Assembly (NCBI GenBank): GCA_020436025.1
Contig: JAGQYP010000019.1
Coordinates: 1-59,692, forward strand
DNA: 59,692 nucleotides
From: Crocinitomicaceae bacterium
Lineage (GTDB): Bacteria > Bacteroidota > Bacteroidia > Flavobacteriales_D > Crocinitomicaceae
Reading direction: 5' to 3'
Each line of letters begins with the position of its first letter. The stretch's first letter is position 1. Shown here in pieces: positions 43,168 to 52,558 of this stretch. The notes under the pieces are model-generated. The model had not been told where the DNA came from. It saw only the letters and a list, made by a program, of their open reading frames with translations, and ran no database searches. A program made the translations under genes and the position numbers.

Positions 43168-45264
43168 TTATTCGATTACTATTTTTCCGGTTGAGACTCC
43201 AGAGTTGGTTCTGAATTGGATCAGATACACGCCTTTTTCCCAATTGGAAGCATTGATTTGAGTTTGTTTTTGACCTTTTATTTGTTGATCTAATACTAGT
43301 CTCCCTTGTGCGTCGAAGAACATTAATAATCCTTCTGCATTTGATGGGAATACTACTTTAAATTCCCCATTCGCCGGGTTAGGATAAACTGAAAGATCCT
43401 CAAGTTTTAATTCGTTAATTCCTGTCACATCTTGCACAATCGGACTTGAAGTTGTATTTGTTATTACAGGTTCATTGTAATCAAAATAGATTCCTGCTGT
43501 ATTTTCAATTACGTTTCCAACCTGATTATTTTGATTTTGTTTGATTCTGAAGATCACGTGTCCGTGACTTAAAGCTTCATTCGTATTGGAATCTGGAAGC
43601 ATAATGTTCGGGAAAGTAAACTTTAAAATATTGTTATCGATAATCTCTGGAATACAGTAATGGCTACTCGCTAAAAACTGGAAAGTCGATGCATCCAAAT
43701 AATCAGAAAGTGTATCCATGATGAAAATATTGAAAGCTGTATCCGTTCCTGTGTTTTGGAATCTGATTTTGTAGGTCAATTCCTCATCTGTTAAATAGAT
43801 GTCACCAGAAGGCCAAACTTGCTTATCATTTGGATCAAAAGAACCAATTACAACCGACGTATGACAATTGGCATTGTTAGACGCTACATGATCATATCCT
43901 TGAGGAAGCACACCATGACAGAAAACTAAAGGAGTTCCTATGCCCATATTCGTATGCCCAAATACTCGAATTAAATCTAGTCCGAATGCTCCAAGATTCA
44001 CATTAGACCAGAACATGGTATCCCCATTCATATAATCGTATCCTGGAAGAATAGAATCAACTATATAGTTATTATCTGGCAAATAATAGATATCAACTAT
44101 ACCACTTGCTGATGAATAGTTCTTAGTATAAAGTGTTTGATAATTTGCCATCATTGGTCTAATCCAACCCGGTGCGAATATTGATCCGTAATCCATGTAA
44201 AGAGAATCAGCAAAATCATTACCCGTTGAAGAAGGATTCCCTGCATTGGTTAATACATTGTAAGAAGGAGTACAGTTATTTACCAAGTTTAGGGCTGGAG
44301 CTTGTTCGATCATATAAGATCCGTAAGGTAAATTGAATTGATAATCTCCATTACTATTTGCCAGAACCGTATAGTTTCCCGGAGTGGCTTTTAGAGCTAC
44401 ACTATTCATTCCAGGTTCTGCTTGATCTGTACAGTTGTTATTTAAATCGGAATACACTCTTCCCGAAATTTCAGAACATCCTCCTGCGGCTGAACTATCT
44501 GCTACCACTGCTTGGAATTGAACCGCACAACCATTTGCATCTGTTACATTTGCCGTATAAGTTCCTGCACCTAGGTTGTTTAATAGGAACAAAGTATCTC
44601 CCGTGTTCCAAACTACTTCAAATGGAGCTAAACCGGCAGTTACTTGAAGACTGATTCCTCCGTTATTGCAATAAGCAGGATAAGAAGTCGCAATTCCTTG
44701 AGCAGAACCACCAGCTAATAGTGAATTATTTACAATCACCGTTTGTGGATTCATCCAAGCATAGCATCCATTTGCATCAATCGCTTCAACTGTGTATGCT
44801 CCAGCGGGCAAACCGTTGAATACATTTGTCGGAGATTGAGCACCTCCGTTTAAAGAATAAGTAAAAGGGGGAACTCCGCCCGTTAATCCATTAATTGAAA
44901 TCGAACCTATACTAGCGGAACAAGTATCATCGGTAACCGTTGCTGTTCCTGCAAAAATTGGTGGATCATTCAAAAATACATCAATCGTATTGGTTGCCAT
45001 TGTTGCATCTTGGACAGTAACCGTATACATCCCTGCCATGAAACCAAAGAAATATTCGGTATCCGCATCAACTGAACTTTGATTCATACCTGTTGGATTT
45101 ACTGAAAAAGTATACGGTGCAGTACCACCCGTAACAGATATTTGAAATTCCCCTGTTGGTTCTCCAAAACACCAAGGGTTCATTTGATAATCGATTGTTA
45201 GAGTAAGTTGAGAAAAGGTGAAGGTCGAGCCTAAAACCAAGGCTAAAGTCATGAGTAGCTTCAT
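43168..45264 (-). CDS. Secreted T9SS cargo with SprB-like repeats
   Basis: A 698-residue surface protein with signal peptide (LMTLALVLGSTFTFS). Residues 20-250 hold three repeats of the type VTGGTAPYTFSVN, SVNGL..YTVEAIDANGC typical of SprB-like adhesins. About 265-335 is an SdrD/Cna-B-like domain (ISGRVYSDLNNNCTDQAEPG). About 450-610 resembles the CshA/DUF7619-like domain GSFDPNDKQVWPSGDIYLTD with IRFQNTGTDTAFN. Residues 620-698 are a type A T9SS sorting domain (LSVYPNPANGEFKVVF, EKGVYLIQF). The protein should be exported by the T9SS and displayed or released. Confidence 0.93.
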   Translation of the reverse strand: MKLLMTLALVLGSTFTFSQLTLTIDYQMNPWCFGEPTGEFQISVTGGTAPYTFSVNPTGMNQSSVDADTEYFFGFMAGMYTVTVQDATMATNTIDVFLNDPPIFAGTATVTDDTCSASIGSISINGLTGGVPPFTYSLNGGAQSPTNVFNGLPAGAYTVEAIDANGCYAWMNPQTVIVNNSLLAGGSAQGIATSYPAYCNNGGISLQVTAGLAPFEVVWNTGDTLFLLNNLGAGTYTANVTDANGCAVQFQAVVADSSAAGGCSEISGRVYSDLNNNCTDQAEPGMNSVALKATPGNYTVLANSNGDYQFNLPYGSYMIEQAPALNLVNNCTPSYNVLTNAGNPSSTGNDFADSLYMDYGSIFAPGWIRPMMANYQTLYTKNYSSASGIVDIYYLPDNNYIVDSILPGYDYMNGDTMFWSNVNLGAFGLDLIRVFGHTNMGIGTPLVFCHGVLPQGYDHVASNNANCHTSVVIGSFDPNDKQVWPSGDIYLTDEELTYKIRFQNTGTDTAFNIFIMDTLSDYLDASTFQFLASSHYCIPEIIDNNILKFTFPNIMLPDSNTNEALSHGHVIFRIKQNQNNQVGNVIENTAGIYFDYNEPVITNTTSSPIVQDVTGINELKLEDLSVYPNPANGEFKVVFPSNAEGLLMFFDAQGRLVLDQQIKGQKQTQINASNWEKGVYLIQFRTNSGVSTGKIVIE

Positions 45265-45368
45265 TTCAAATCAGTTAAAGTTAATAGTTGATTGACGATT
45301 AGAGTTAGAATAAGTTGCTCGATTGGTTAAAATAAATTTCAAAAATCCTAATCACTAATTTCTGAAAA

Positions 45369-46580
45369 TCAACCAATAGAATTGGCAACAGTCCACGCTT
45401 CAGTCCAGCAAGCTTGAAAATTATATCCTCCAGTGATTCCGTCAATATCGATCATTTCTCCAATGAAAAAAACTCCGGGATGTAATTTACTTTCCATTGT
45501 TTTCATGTTAAGATTTGAAAGGGAAACTCCTCCACAGGTAACGAACTCCTCTTTAAAAGTTGTTTTTCCTTTTACCTGATAGGTGTCATTGGTTAAAGCA
45601 TTAATCAGCTTATTGATACTTTTACTTCCAATTTCAGCCCATTTGTTCTCTGGATTGATCTCTAATTTTTTCAAAAGGAATTCCCATAAACGATTCGGGA
45701 GCTGAAATGGATTTTGATTTTTGATGCTCTTCTTTGGGTCAATAGCTTGCTTTTGTTGAATCTGACTTCGTACATATGCTTCTCCTTCCCCATCCAACCA
45801 ATTGATTCTCACCTTAAATTCATAGTTCTTTTCGTTCAGAATTCGAGCTCCCCAAGCCGAAAGCATAAGGATTGCCGGACCACTCATTCCCCAATGGGTA
45901 AACAACAATGGACCCCTTCCTTCCAATTTTTCGCCTTCGATCTTCGCAATGGCATTTTCCACCACAATCCCCATCAAATCAGCTGTTTTCTCCTGTGGCA
46001 TATTAAAAGTGAACAAAGAAGGAACCGGTGATTCAATCTGATAACCTAGATCTTTCAACCATTGTAATCCACTTTCTTTTGGTTGACCTCCAAGTGCAAA
46101 AACCAAATACTTGGTTTGAATTTCTCCTCCATTTAGCAATTTCAGACTATAACCACTTTCATTTGAAGTAAAACTAACCACTCCAGTCTCGGTCTGAATT
46201 CGAATTCCCAACCTACTGCATTCCTTTAAGAAAAGATCTATAATTATTTGAGAATCATTTACCTTAGGGAAAACACAATTGTCGGGATAAACTTCGCACT
46301 CCACTCCTTTCGATTCGAGCCATTCCATCATGTGATGGTTATTAAATCGACCAAATAATTTTCGTAAATGCCGACCACCTCTGGGATATGCTGAAGCCAA
46401 TTCGTCTATAGTTTCACATGCGTTTGTTACGTTACAGCGACCCCCACCAGAGACTTTTACTTTTGAAAGTAGTTTTTTGGATTTCTCAAGAATCATCACC
46501 TCCAAATCGGGATGCATTTCCTTAATTTGGATTGCTGTGAAAAACCCAGCTGCTCCTCCACCGACAACGACTACCTTCAT
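45369..46580 (-). CDS. BaiN/HI0933-family NAD(P)/FAD-dependent oxidoreductase
   Basis: The ATG at 46580 is used because the FAD motif begins just after it (MKVVVVGGGAAGFFTAIQIK); the longer frame to 46772 adds 64 unrelated residues and covers the start of the divergent cytochrome gene. The 403-residue protein has GGGAAGF at 7-13, LLSKVKVSGGGRCNVTN, an ALGG at the second FAD site, and the family C-terminus GGYNFQACWTEAWTV. The family reduces C=C bonds in unsaturated substrates in some members; the substrate is unknown here. Confidence 0.9.
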   Translation of the reverse strand: MKVVVVGGGAAGFFTAIQIKEMHPDLEVMILEKSKKLLSKVKVSGGGRCNVTNACETIDELASAYPRGGRHLRKLFGRFNNHHMMEWLESKGVECEVYPDNCVFPKVNDSQIIIDLFLKECSRLGIRIQTETGVVSFTSNESGYSLKLLNGGEIQTKYLVFALGGQPKESGLQWLKDLGYQIESPVPSLFTFNMPQEKTADLMGIVVENAIAKIEGEKLEGRGPLLFTHWGMSGPAILMLSAWGARILNEKNYEFKVRINWLDGEGEAYVRSQIQQKQAIDPKKSIKNQNPFQLPNRLWEFLLKKLEINPENKWAEIGSKSINKLINALTNDTYQVKGKTTFKEEFVTCGGVSLSNLNMKTMESKLHPGVFFIGEMIDIDGITGGYNFQACWTEAWTVANSIG

Positions 46581-46641
46581 ACTTTCTAGATTTCCGCAAA
46601 TATGAGAAATATTTCTCCGAGATTGATTTATATTCGTAGCG

Positions 46642-48768
46642 ATGATTCGAAGAAAACCATATAAATTCTTACTTGTTGCTTCTATTTTAACTGTGATTTT
46701 GTTTTTGCAGAATTGCAGCTCATCGGAAACCAAAAGTCCGGAAGTAGAAACACAGAACAAAGCAGTACACAAGAATTATATCGGTGACGAACAATGTTTC
46801 TCTTGTCATCAAGATCAGCAAAATTCCTTGTTGAATTCCCATCATGATTGGGCGATGAAGGAACCGGATGATTCGACTGTTTTGGGCGACTTTAATGACA
46901 AAGTTGTTCAATTAGATGGGGTAAAATATACCTTTTCCAGAAGTAAAATATTGTTTAAAGTAACCATTGAAGAAGCAGGAGCTAAAAACTCCTATTATGT
47001 CTGGAAAACCTTTGGATTTTGGCCTCTTCAACAATATTTGGTCAAAGGAGAAAATGGTGAAATCCATACTTTACGAGTGACTTGGAATTCGGAATCAAGT
47101 CAATGGTATCATCAGTATTCTCATCAAAATATTGCTCCAGACGACTGGCTACACTGGACAAAAGGTGGGCAAAGATGGAATACCATGTGTGCAGATTGTC
47201 ATTCGACCAATGTTAAGAAGAATTATGACCCTGAAAAGCAACATTTTGCCACTACGTATGCGAGTTTGACGGTAGGTTGTGAATCTTGTCATGGACCAGG
47301 TTCTGAGCATCTAGCCTGGGCAAAAAATCCATCGGATAGTGACAAGGGAATCTTTAAAGCTGTGGATCAGAAAAGCATCCTCAACACTTGTGCTCCGTGC
47401 CATTCTAGAAGAACAAAATTAAGTGAGGAAGTTTTACCATGGGAAGATTATCATGAAAATTACTGGGTACAAAACTTATCTCCAGATTTTTACGAAGTCG
47501 ATGGCCAAATCAAGGAAGAAGATTATGTATTTGGTTCTTTTTTATCCTCAAAAATGTATCATGAAGGAGTGAAATGTGACGATTGCCATGATCCACACAG
47601 CCTAAAACTAAAAGCCGAAGGAAACAATTTATGTTTGTCTTGTCATGAACCCAAATACAACAAAAAAGAGCATCATTTTCACGCAGAAAGCACCTTAGCT
47701 TCAAATTGTGTTAGCTGTCACATGCCCGGAAAACAATACATGGGTCATGATTTCAGAAGAGATCATAGTTTCAGAGTGCCTCGTCCCGACCAATCGGTGC
47801 AATTCGGGACTTCCAATGCTTGTAATCAGTGTCATCGTGACAAAAGTCCGAAATGGGCTGCCCAAAGCATTGAAAAATGGTATGGAGCAGAAAGGGAAGT
47901 CCATTTTTCTGATTTCCTAGCCTTATCGAGCAGAAAAGAATTAGATAGCCTTGAACAGAAAAAACTGGTTGCTTTTGTTTATGACTCTGGCTTCCCTGAA
48001 ATCGCAAGATCGGCCGTGGTTGAAAATTTGCAGTATAAGTTGTCTGAAATCTATTTCAAGGAATTAGTCCAAAATCAGCAAACGGCAAGTCCAATGGTTT
48101 TGAATTCCGTATTACAGATTTTGGCTCAGGAAAGTCCCGAAGCTCGTCTATATTTTGGTAGGCAACACTTAAATCATCCCAACCGCATGATCAGAATGTC
48201 GGCTACGAAATTGGTGCTAGGGATCCCACAAAATCAGTTTTCAAATGAGGAAATACAGTGGATTCAACGAAATGAAAAAGAACTTTTGCAATCATTAAGA
48301 TACAACTCGGATTTCCCGGCAGGCAGACTGCAATTGGGTGATTATTATCTTCAAAAAAATCAGCTTGACAAAGCACTCAAGGAATATGCTATTGCTTTAA
48401 AAATGGATAGTTTGTTACTTCCTGTATATTCTAATTTAGCCACCGCATTCAATCTAAATGGGCAAAATGAAAAAGCACTTCAAATATTAGATATCGGAAT
48501 CAGAAAAGATCCATCGAATGGTCAATTAGATTATTTGAAAGGATTGCTCTTACATGAAATGGGCCTTAAAAATGAAGCAGTTAAGTCTTTAAACCATTCA
48601 ATCAATAAATCACCCCGTTTAGTCAAATCCTATTATAATTTGGGAGTGATTTTGATAGAAGATAAAAAGTGGGATGAAGCCATACAAATCGTTGAACAAG
48701 GTTTGCACCACAACCCAAATGCATCTAATTTAAAAGAACTCAAAGCTTATATTCTTCAAGAAAAATAG
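46642..48768 (+). CDS. Octahaem cytochrome c lipoprotein with C-terminal TPRs
   Basis: A 708-residue exported protein; signal peptide plus lipobox LQNC (Cys25). Eight CxxCH haem sites: residues 52 (CFSCH), 183 (CADCH), 213 (CESCH), 250 (CAPCH), 312 (CDDCH), 331 (CLSCH), 356 (CVSCH) and 394 (CNQCH). A HEAT-like helical part follows (about 420-560), then three to four tetratricopeptide repeats at about 575-705 (GDYYLQKNQLDKALKEYAIA, YSNLATAFNLNGQNEKALQI, YYNLGVILIEDKKWDEAIQI). The haems form an electron wire; TPRs bind partners. It resembles cytochrome c554-type and multihaem TPR proteins of other Bacteroidota. No terminal reductase or other cytochrome gene is nearby, so the partner is unknown. 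Confidence 0.93.
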   Translation: MIRRKPYKFLLVASILTVILFLQNCSSSETKSPEVETQNKAVHKNYIGDEQCFSCHQDQQNSLLNSHHDWAMKEPDDSTVLGDFNDKVVQLDGVKYTFSRSKILFKVTIEEAGAKNSYYVWKTFGFWPLQQYLVKGENGEIHTLRVTWNSESSQWYHQYSHQNIAPDDWLHWTKGGQRWNTMCADCHSTNVKKNYDPEKQHFATTYASLTVGCESCHGPGSEHLAWAKNPSDSDKGIFKAVDQKSILNTCAPCHSRRTKLSEEVLPWEDYHENYWVQNLSPDFYEVDGQIKEEDYVFGSFLSSKMYHEGVKCDDCHDPHSLKLKAEGNNLCLSCHEPKYNKKEHHFHAESTLASNCVSCHMPGKQYMGHDFRRDHSFRVPRPDQSVQFGTSNACNQCHRDKSPKWAAQSIEKWYGAEREVHFSDFLALSSRKELDSLEQKKLVAFVYDSGFPEIARSAVVENLQYKLSEIYFKELVQNQQTASPMVLNSVLQILAQESPEARLYFGRQHLNHPNRMIRMSATKLVLGIPQNQFSNEEIQWIQRNEKELLQSLRYNSDFPAGRLQLGDYYLQKNQLDKALKEYAIALKMDSLLLPVYSNLATAFNLNGQNEKALQILDIGIRKDPSNGQLDYLKGLLLHEMGLKNEAVKSLNHSINKSPRLVKSYYNLGVILIEDKKWDEAIQIVEQGLHHNPNASNLKELKAYILQEK

Positions 48769-48925
48769 AATTTCTACCCTTTGCATCCAGTAAACGGAAT
48801 TGTTCTAAAGCGTTAATTTCTTCAAACTAATTATCATTTTAATTTCGTATCTTGTTGCGCCCTTACTCGAAAGTGTGATTACTTGTTGCTGCTACTTAGA
48901 GTGATTAAAAACCAAGAAAATTGTT

Positions 48926-51900
48926 ATGAAAAAATTTTACTTTTCGTTTAGAAAGGTCGTTTTAGGACTTTTTTTAACAACCACAGTCCTTACTTACTCT
49001 CAAAAAATTTACAATGGAAAACAGGCCGATGAGATTGTTCGCGGATCCCAATTAGTTCGCGAAAGCAACTATTCGCCAATCCCATCTTATGTTTCCTTTC
49101 GTCCGGGAAGCGAGAAAGATCCTTCCACATTTATATTATGGCTTCAGAAGAATTTCAAAGTAGATGCTAACATCTCTTTTGAATTGATTCGAACTGAGCA
49201 GGACCAGTTGGGAATGACGCATTCGAGATATCGCCAGACTTTGAATGGAAATCCGATCCAGAATGGAGTAATGATCTTGCATATTAAGGACGGGAAAGTT
49301 ATTTCGTTTAATGGTTTGATCTATAAATCGATTGATCCTGGAAATGCTTCCTTGTCGGAATCTGCAGCCTTAGTTAAAGCAAAGAGTCATATTGGCGCAA
49401 CAACTTACAAATGGGAACTTCCAGGGGAAGAAGAACATTTAAAATGGGAACAAAATGATCCAACAGCAACTTATTTCCCAAGTGGAGAATTGGTTTATGT
49501 TTCTCCTGCTGGAAAATACGCTTCAGAAGAAGTTAGATTAGCCTACAAATTCAACATTTACGCACATCAGCCTGTATCCAGACAAGATGTTTATGTAGAT
49601 GCTCAAACGGGTCAAATCCTACTTGAAAATGAAATCATCCATCATGCAGATGCCGTTGGAACAGCCGTAACTGGATATTCCGGGAATCAAACGATAACTA
49701 CAGATGATCAGGGAGGTGGTTCGTTCAGACTAAGAGAAACAGGAAGAGGGAACGGGGTTCGTACCTTCAACATGCAAGAAGGAACCTCTTACGGTGGATC
49801 GGTAGATTTTACAGATGCAGATAACAACTGGAATAACGTTAATGCTCAGTTGGATCAGTACGCAACAGATGCCCATTGGGGAGCTGAAATGACTTATGAT
49901 TATTTTTTCAATGCACATGGGAGAAACTCTATTGACAATAATGGGTTCCAGTTGAATTCTTATGTGCACTATGATTCAGGATATGACAATGCGTTTTGGG
50001 ATGGCCAAAGAATGACTTATGGAGACGGAAGTAGTAATAATCCATTCACAGCCATCGATATTGCAGGTCATGAAATTGGACATGGGTTAACAAGTTTCAC
50101 TGCTGATTTAGTTTACCAAGATGAGCCAGGAGCGTTGAATGAGTCGTTTTCAGATATTTTTGGAATTTTAGTGGAGAATTATGGTCGTCCGTCAAACTGG
50201 AACTGGACGATGGGAGAAGACATTGGATTTATTCTTAGAAACATGTCCAATCCAAACGCTACTGGAGATCCAGATACCTATTTTGGAAACAACTGGGCTG
50301 CCTTAGGAGGTGCTGATAATGGAGGAGTACATACCAATTCATCCGTTCAAAATTATTGGTTTTACCTTGTTGCCAGTGGAGGAAACGGGACCAATGACAA
50401 CAGTGATTCCTACAATGTAACAGGAATCGGAATGTCGGATGCAGCTGATGTTGCATATCGAAATTTAACAGTTTACCTTGTTTCTTCTTCAGACTATGCG
50501 GATGCTCGTTTTTATGGGATTCAATCGGCTATTGATTTGTTTGGATCTTGTTCCAATGAAGTGGAAACTGTTACCAATGCTTGGTACGCAGTAGGTGTAG
50601 GTCCGGCTTATGTTCCTTATGCCTTAGCTGATTTTGAGGCACCGGTTACCCAGGCTTGTCAGGCACCATTTACAGTTGACTTCTCGAATTTGAGTATTAA
50701 TGGAACATCCTTCACTTGGAATTTTGGAGATGGTTCGCCAGTGAGTAATGATTTTAGTCCTTCGCACACCTACTCGACTACAGGACTATACACAGTTACC
50801 TTGGATATTGATGGGGGTGCTTGTGGAACAGATCAAATTGTAATGACAAATTACATTGATATTGATCCAGGAAATCCTTGCATTACGATTTTAACTCCAA
50901 ACACGACCATGCCAACTCAAAATGCTTGTTCGGGAACTGTATTTGATTCGGGAGGACCTTCAGGAGCTTACGGCCCGAATGAAATTTCAACGATTACCAT
51001 TGCGCCAACGGGAGCTTCTCAGGTAACCTTGAATTTCCCTTTCTTTGATATTGAGCCGGGAACTGGAAGTTCATGTGATTACGATCAACTTTTAATTTAC
51101 GATGGAAATTCGATCGCTGCGCCTTTAATTGGAACGTATTGTAACAACAATGTACCTACATCAGTTTCTTCAACTGGTGGAGCCATTACTGTTCGATTTA
51201 CATCTGATCCAGGATTGGAATTGAATGGATTTGAAATGACTTGGGCGTGCACGATTCCAACCAATGCGCCAACTGCTGACTTTACCGTAGACAATGCGAC
51301 AAATTGCACTGGAACGGTTCAATTTTCAGATAATTCTGTAGATAACCCTACGGATTGGTTGTGGGATTTTGGTGATGGAAATACTTCTACAGATCCAAAT
51401 CCAACTCACACTTATGCTGCAAATGGAACTTACTCCGTTACACTTACAGTTTCCAACAGTATTGGATCTGATGACGAAGTAAAAACCAATTTTATAACAA
51501 TTGCGACCCCAACTCCTCCAACGACAACCGATGCTACGGTTTGTGCAAATGATCCAGTAACATTGAATGCAAGTGGAACAGGAACATTGGACTGGTACGA
51601 TGCGCAATCAGGGGGGAATTTGGTTTATTCCGGAAGTAGTTGGACTATAGATCCATTAACTGCTACCGCTACTTATTACGTAGAAGACAATTTGGCTACA
51701 GCACCTGTAAGTGTTGGTCCGTCAGATAATACATTTGGTGCAGGAGCTAATTTTGCTGGGGATCAAGGATTGATTTTCGATGCTTTCCAGCCTTGTATTT
51801 TGAAGTCTGTTAAAGTTTACGCTGAGTTTGCTGGATACCGTCAAGTAGAATTGAGAAACTCGAGTGGACAATTAATTGAAAACAAAGCTGTTTATATGCC

Positions 51901-52420
51901 TGCTGGAGAATCAAGAGTTTATTTGGGAATGGCAATTCCTCAAGGGACAGATTTGGAGTTGAGATGTCTTTACGGTTCCAACCCGAACCTATATAGAAAC
52001 AGTGCCAGTGCCAATTATCCTTATACAGCGACTGGATTGGTGTCGATCAAGCGCAGTACAGCTGGAGGAGCCAATGCCTTAACCTACTATTATTATTTCT
52101 ACGATTGGGAAATTCAGGAAGAAGGATGTAGATCTTTCCGTTCTTCAATTACGGCTACAGCCGACAACTGTGCAGGATTAGCGGATAATGGAGAATTGAA
52201 TTACAAGATTTATCCTAACCCATTCCACACCCAATTGACCATTGAAATGGCAGGACAATTTGACTTTGAGGTTACGAATGCCTTTGGTCAGGAAATTATT
52301 TCTGAAAACAATTTAAGCCAGATTACCCACATTGATCTAAGTCAGTTAAGCAAAGGAATTTACTTTGTAAAAATCAAAGCTGGGGGTGAAGTGAGAGTGG
52401 AGAAAATTGTGAAAGAATGA
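48926..52420 (+). CDS. Secreted thermolysin-like M4 metalloprotease with PKD, CUB and T9SS domains
   Basis: A 1164-residue secreted protease. Signal peptide to about residue 25, an FTP/PepSY-like propeptide at about 50-235, and an M4 catalytic domain with HEIGH at 382-386 (E383 catalytic) and the third zinc ligand E406 in GALNESFSDIFG. Then a PKD domain (about 570-640, FTWNFGDGSPVSNDF), a CUB-like unit with the Cys/Asp pattern (about 655-775), a second PKD (785-855, WLWDFGDGNTSTDP), an Ig-like part, and a type A T9SS sorting domain (about 1085-1164, YKIYPNPFHTQLTIEM, LSKGIYFVKIKAGGE). It should be exported across the outer membrane and digest proteins outside the cell. Confidence 0.95.
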   Translation: MKKFYFSFRKVVLGLFLTTTVLTYSQKIYNGKQADEIVRGSQLVRESNYSPIPSYVSFRPGSEKDPSTFILWLQKNFKVDANISFELIRTEQDQLGMTHSRYRQTLNGNPIQNGVMILHIKDGKVISFNGLIYKSIDPGNASLSESAALVKAKSHIGATTYKWELPGEEEHLKWEQNDPTATYFPSGELVYVSPAGKYASEEVRLAYKFNIYAHQPVSRQDVYVDAQTGQILLENEIIHHADAVGTAVTGYSGNQTITTDDQGGGSFRLRETGRGNGVRTFNMQEGTSYGGSVDFTDADNNWNNVNAQLDQYATDAHWGAEMTYDYFFNAHGRNSIDNNGFQLNSYVHYDSGYDNAFWDGQRMTYGDGSSNNPFTAIDIAGHEIGHGLTSFTADLVYQDEPGALNESFSDIFGILVENYGRPSNWNWTMGEDIGFILRNMSNPNATGDPDTYFGNNWAALGGADNGGVHTNSSVQNYWFYLVASGGNGTNDNSDSYNVTGIGMSDAADVAYRNLTVYLVSSSDYADARFYGIQSAIDLFGSCSNEVETVTNAWYAVGVGPAYVPYALADFEAPVTQACQAPFTVDFSNLSINGTSFTWNFGDGSPVSNDFSPSHTYSTTGLYTVTLDIDGGACGTDQIVMTNYIDIDPGNPCITILTPNTTMPTQNACSGTVFDSGGPSGAYGPNEISTITIAPTGASQVTLNFPFFDIEPGTGSSCDYDQLLIYDGNSIAAPLIGTYCNNNVPTSVSSTGGAITVRFTSDPGLELNGFEMTWACTIPTNAPTADFTVDNATNCTGTVQFSDNSVDNPTDWLWDFGDGNTSTDPNPTHTYAANGTYSVTLTVSNSIGSDDEVKTNFITIATPTPPTTTDATVCANDPVTLNASGTGTLDWYDAQSGGNLVYSGSSWTIDPLTATATYYVEDNLATAPVSVGPSDNTFGAGANFAGDQGLIFDAFQPCILKSVKVYAEFAGYRQVELRNSSGQLIENKAVYMPAGESRVYLGMAIPQGTDLELRCLYGSNPNLYRNSASANYPYTATGLVSIKRSTAGGANALTYYYYFYDWEIQEEGCRSFRSSITATADNCAGLADNGELNYKIYPNPFHTQLTIEMAGQFDFEVTNAFGQEIISENNLSQITHIDLSQLSKGIYFVKIKAGGEVRVEKIVKE

Positions 52421-52426
52421 TTTGAG

Positions 52427-52469
52427 TGTAGAATTAAGAATTAAGAATTAAGAATTAAAAATGTAGAAT
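52427..52469. repeat. GTAGAATTAAGAATT repeat after the M4 protease gene
   Basis: GTGTAGAATTAAGAATTAAG then AATTAAGAATTAAAAATGTA and GAATCG. Three AATTAAG units of 7-8 bp sit 6 bp after the stop. The same gene-end phrase TGATTTGAGT is found at 38515. Confidence 0.75.
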
Positions 52470-52485
52470 CGAGCGATAGCGATTT

Positions 52486-52515
52486 AATTTTGCACTTTGA
52501 ATTTTGCACTTTGAA
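52486..52515. repeat. TTTTGCACTTTGAA direct repeat
   Basis: Two copies of TTTTGCACTTTGAA (52489-52502 and 52503-52516, allowing one base of offset) directly after the GTAGAATT block. Same word family as 6837, 42843 and 43051. Confidence 0.65.
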
Positions 52516-52526
52516 TTGAATATTAG

Positions 52527-52558
52527 AAAGGCCTTCATTTGATTGGGGGCCTTTTTTT
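52527..52558. terminator. Terminator between the M4 protease and a convergent gene
   Basis: AAAGGCC (52527-52533) with GGCCTTT (52548-52554), a 7-bp perfect stem with a 14-nt loop and a 7-T run. The convergent gene at 52557 overlaps its end. Confidence 0.8.

Noticed and set aside
44358..44654. Plus-strand open frame of 98 codons in the T9SS protein gene
   Set aside because: Shadow of the repeat-rich coding strand; composition is Leu/His-rich as expected from antisense.
46581..46772. Longer start for the flavoprotein
   Set aside because: The FAD-binding strand must be near the N-terminus; the extension overlaps the divergent cytochrome gene and its promoter.
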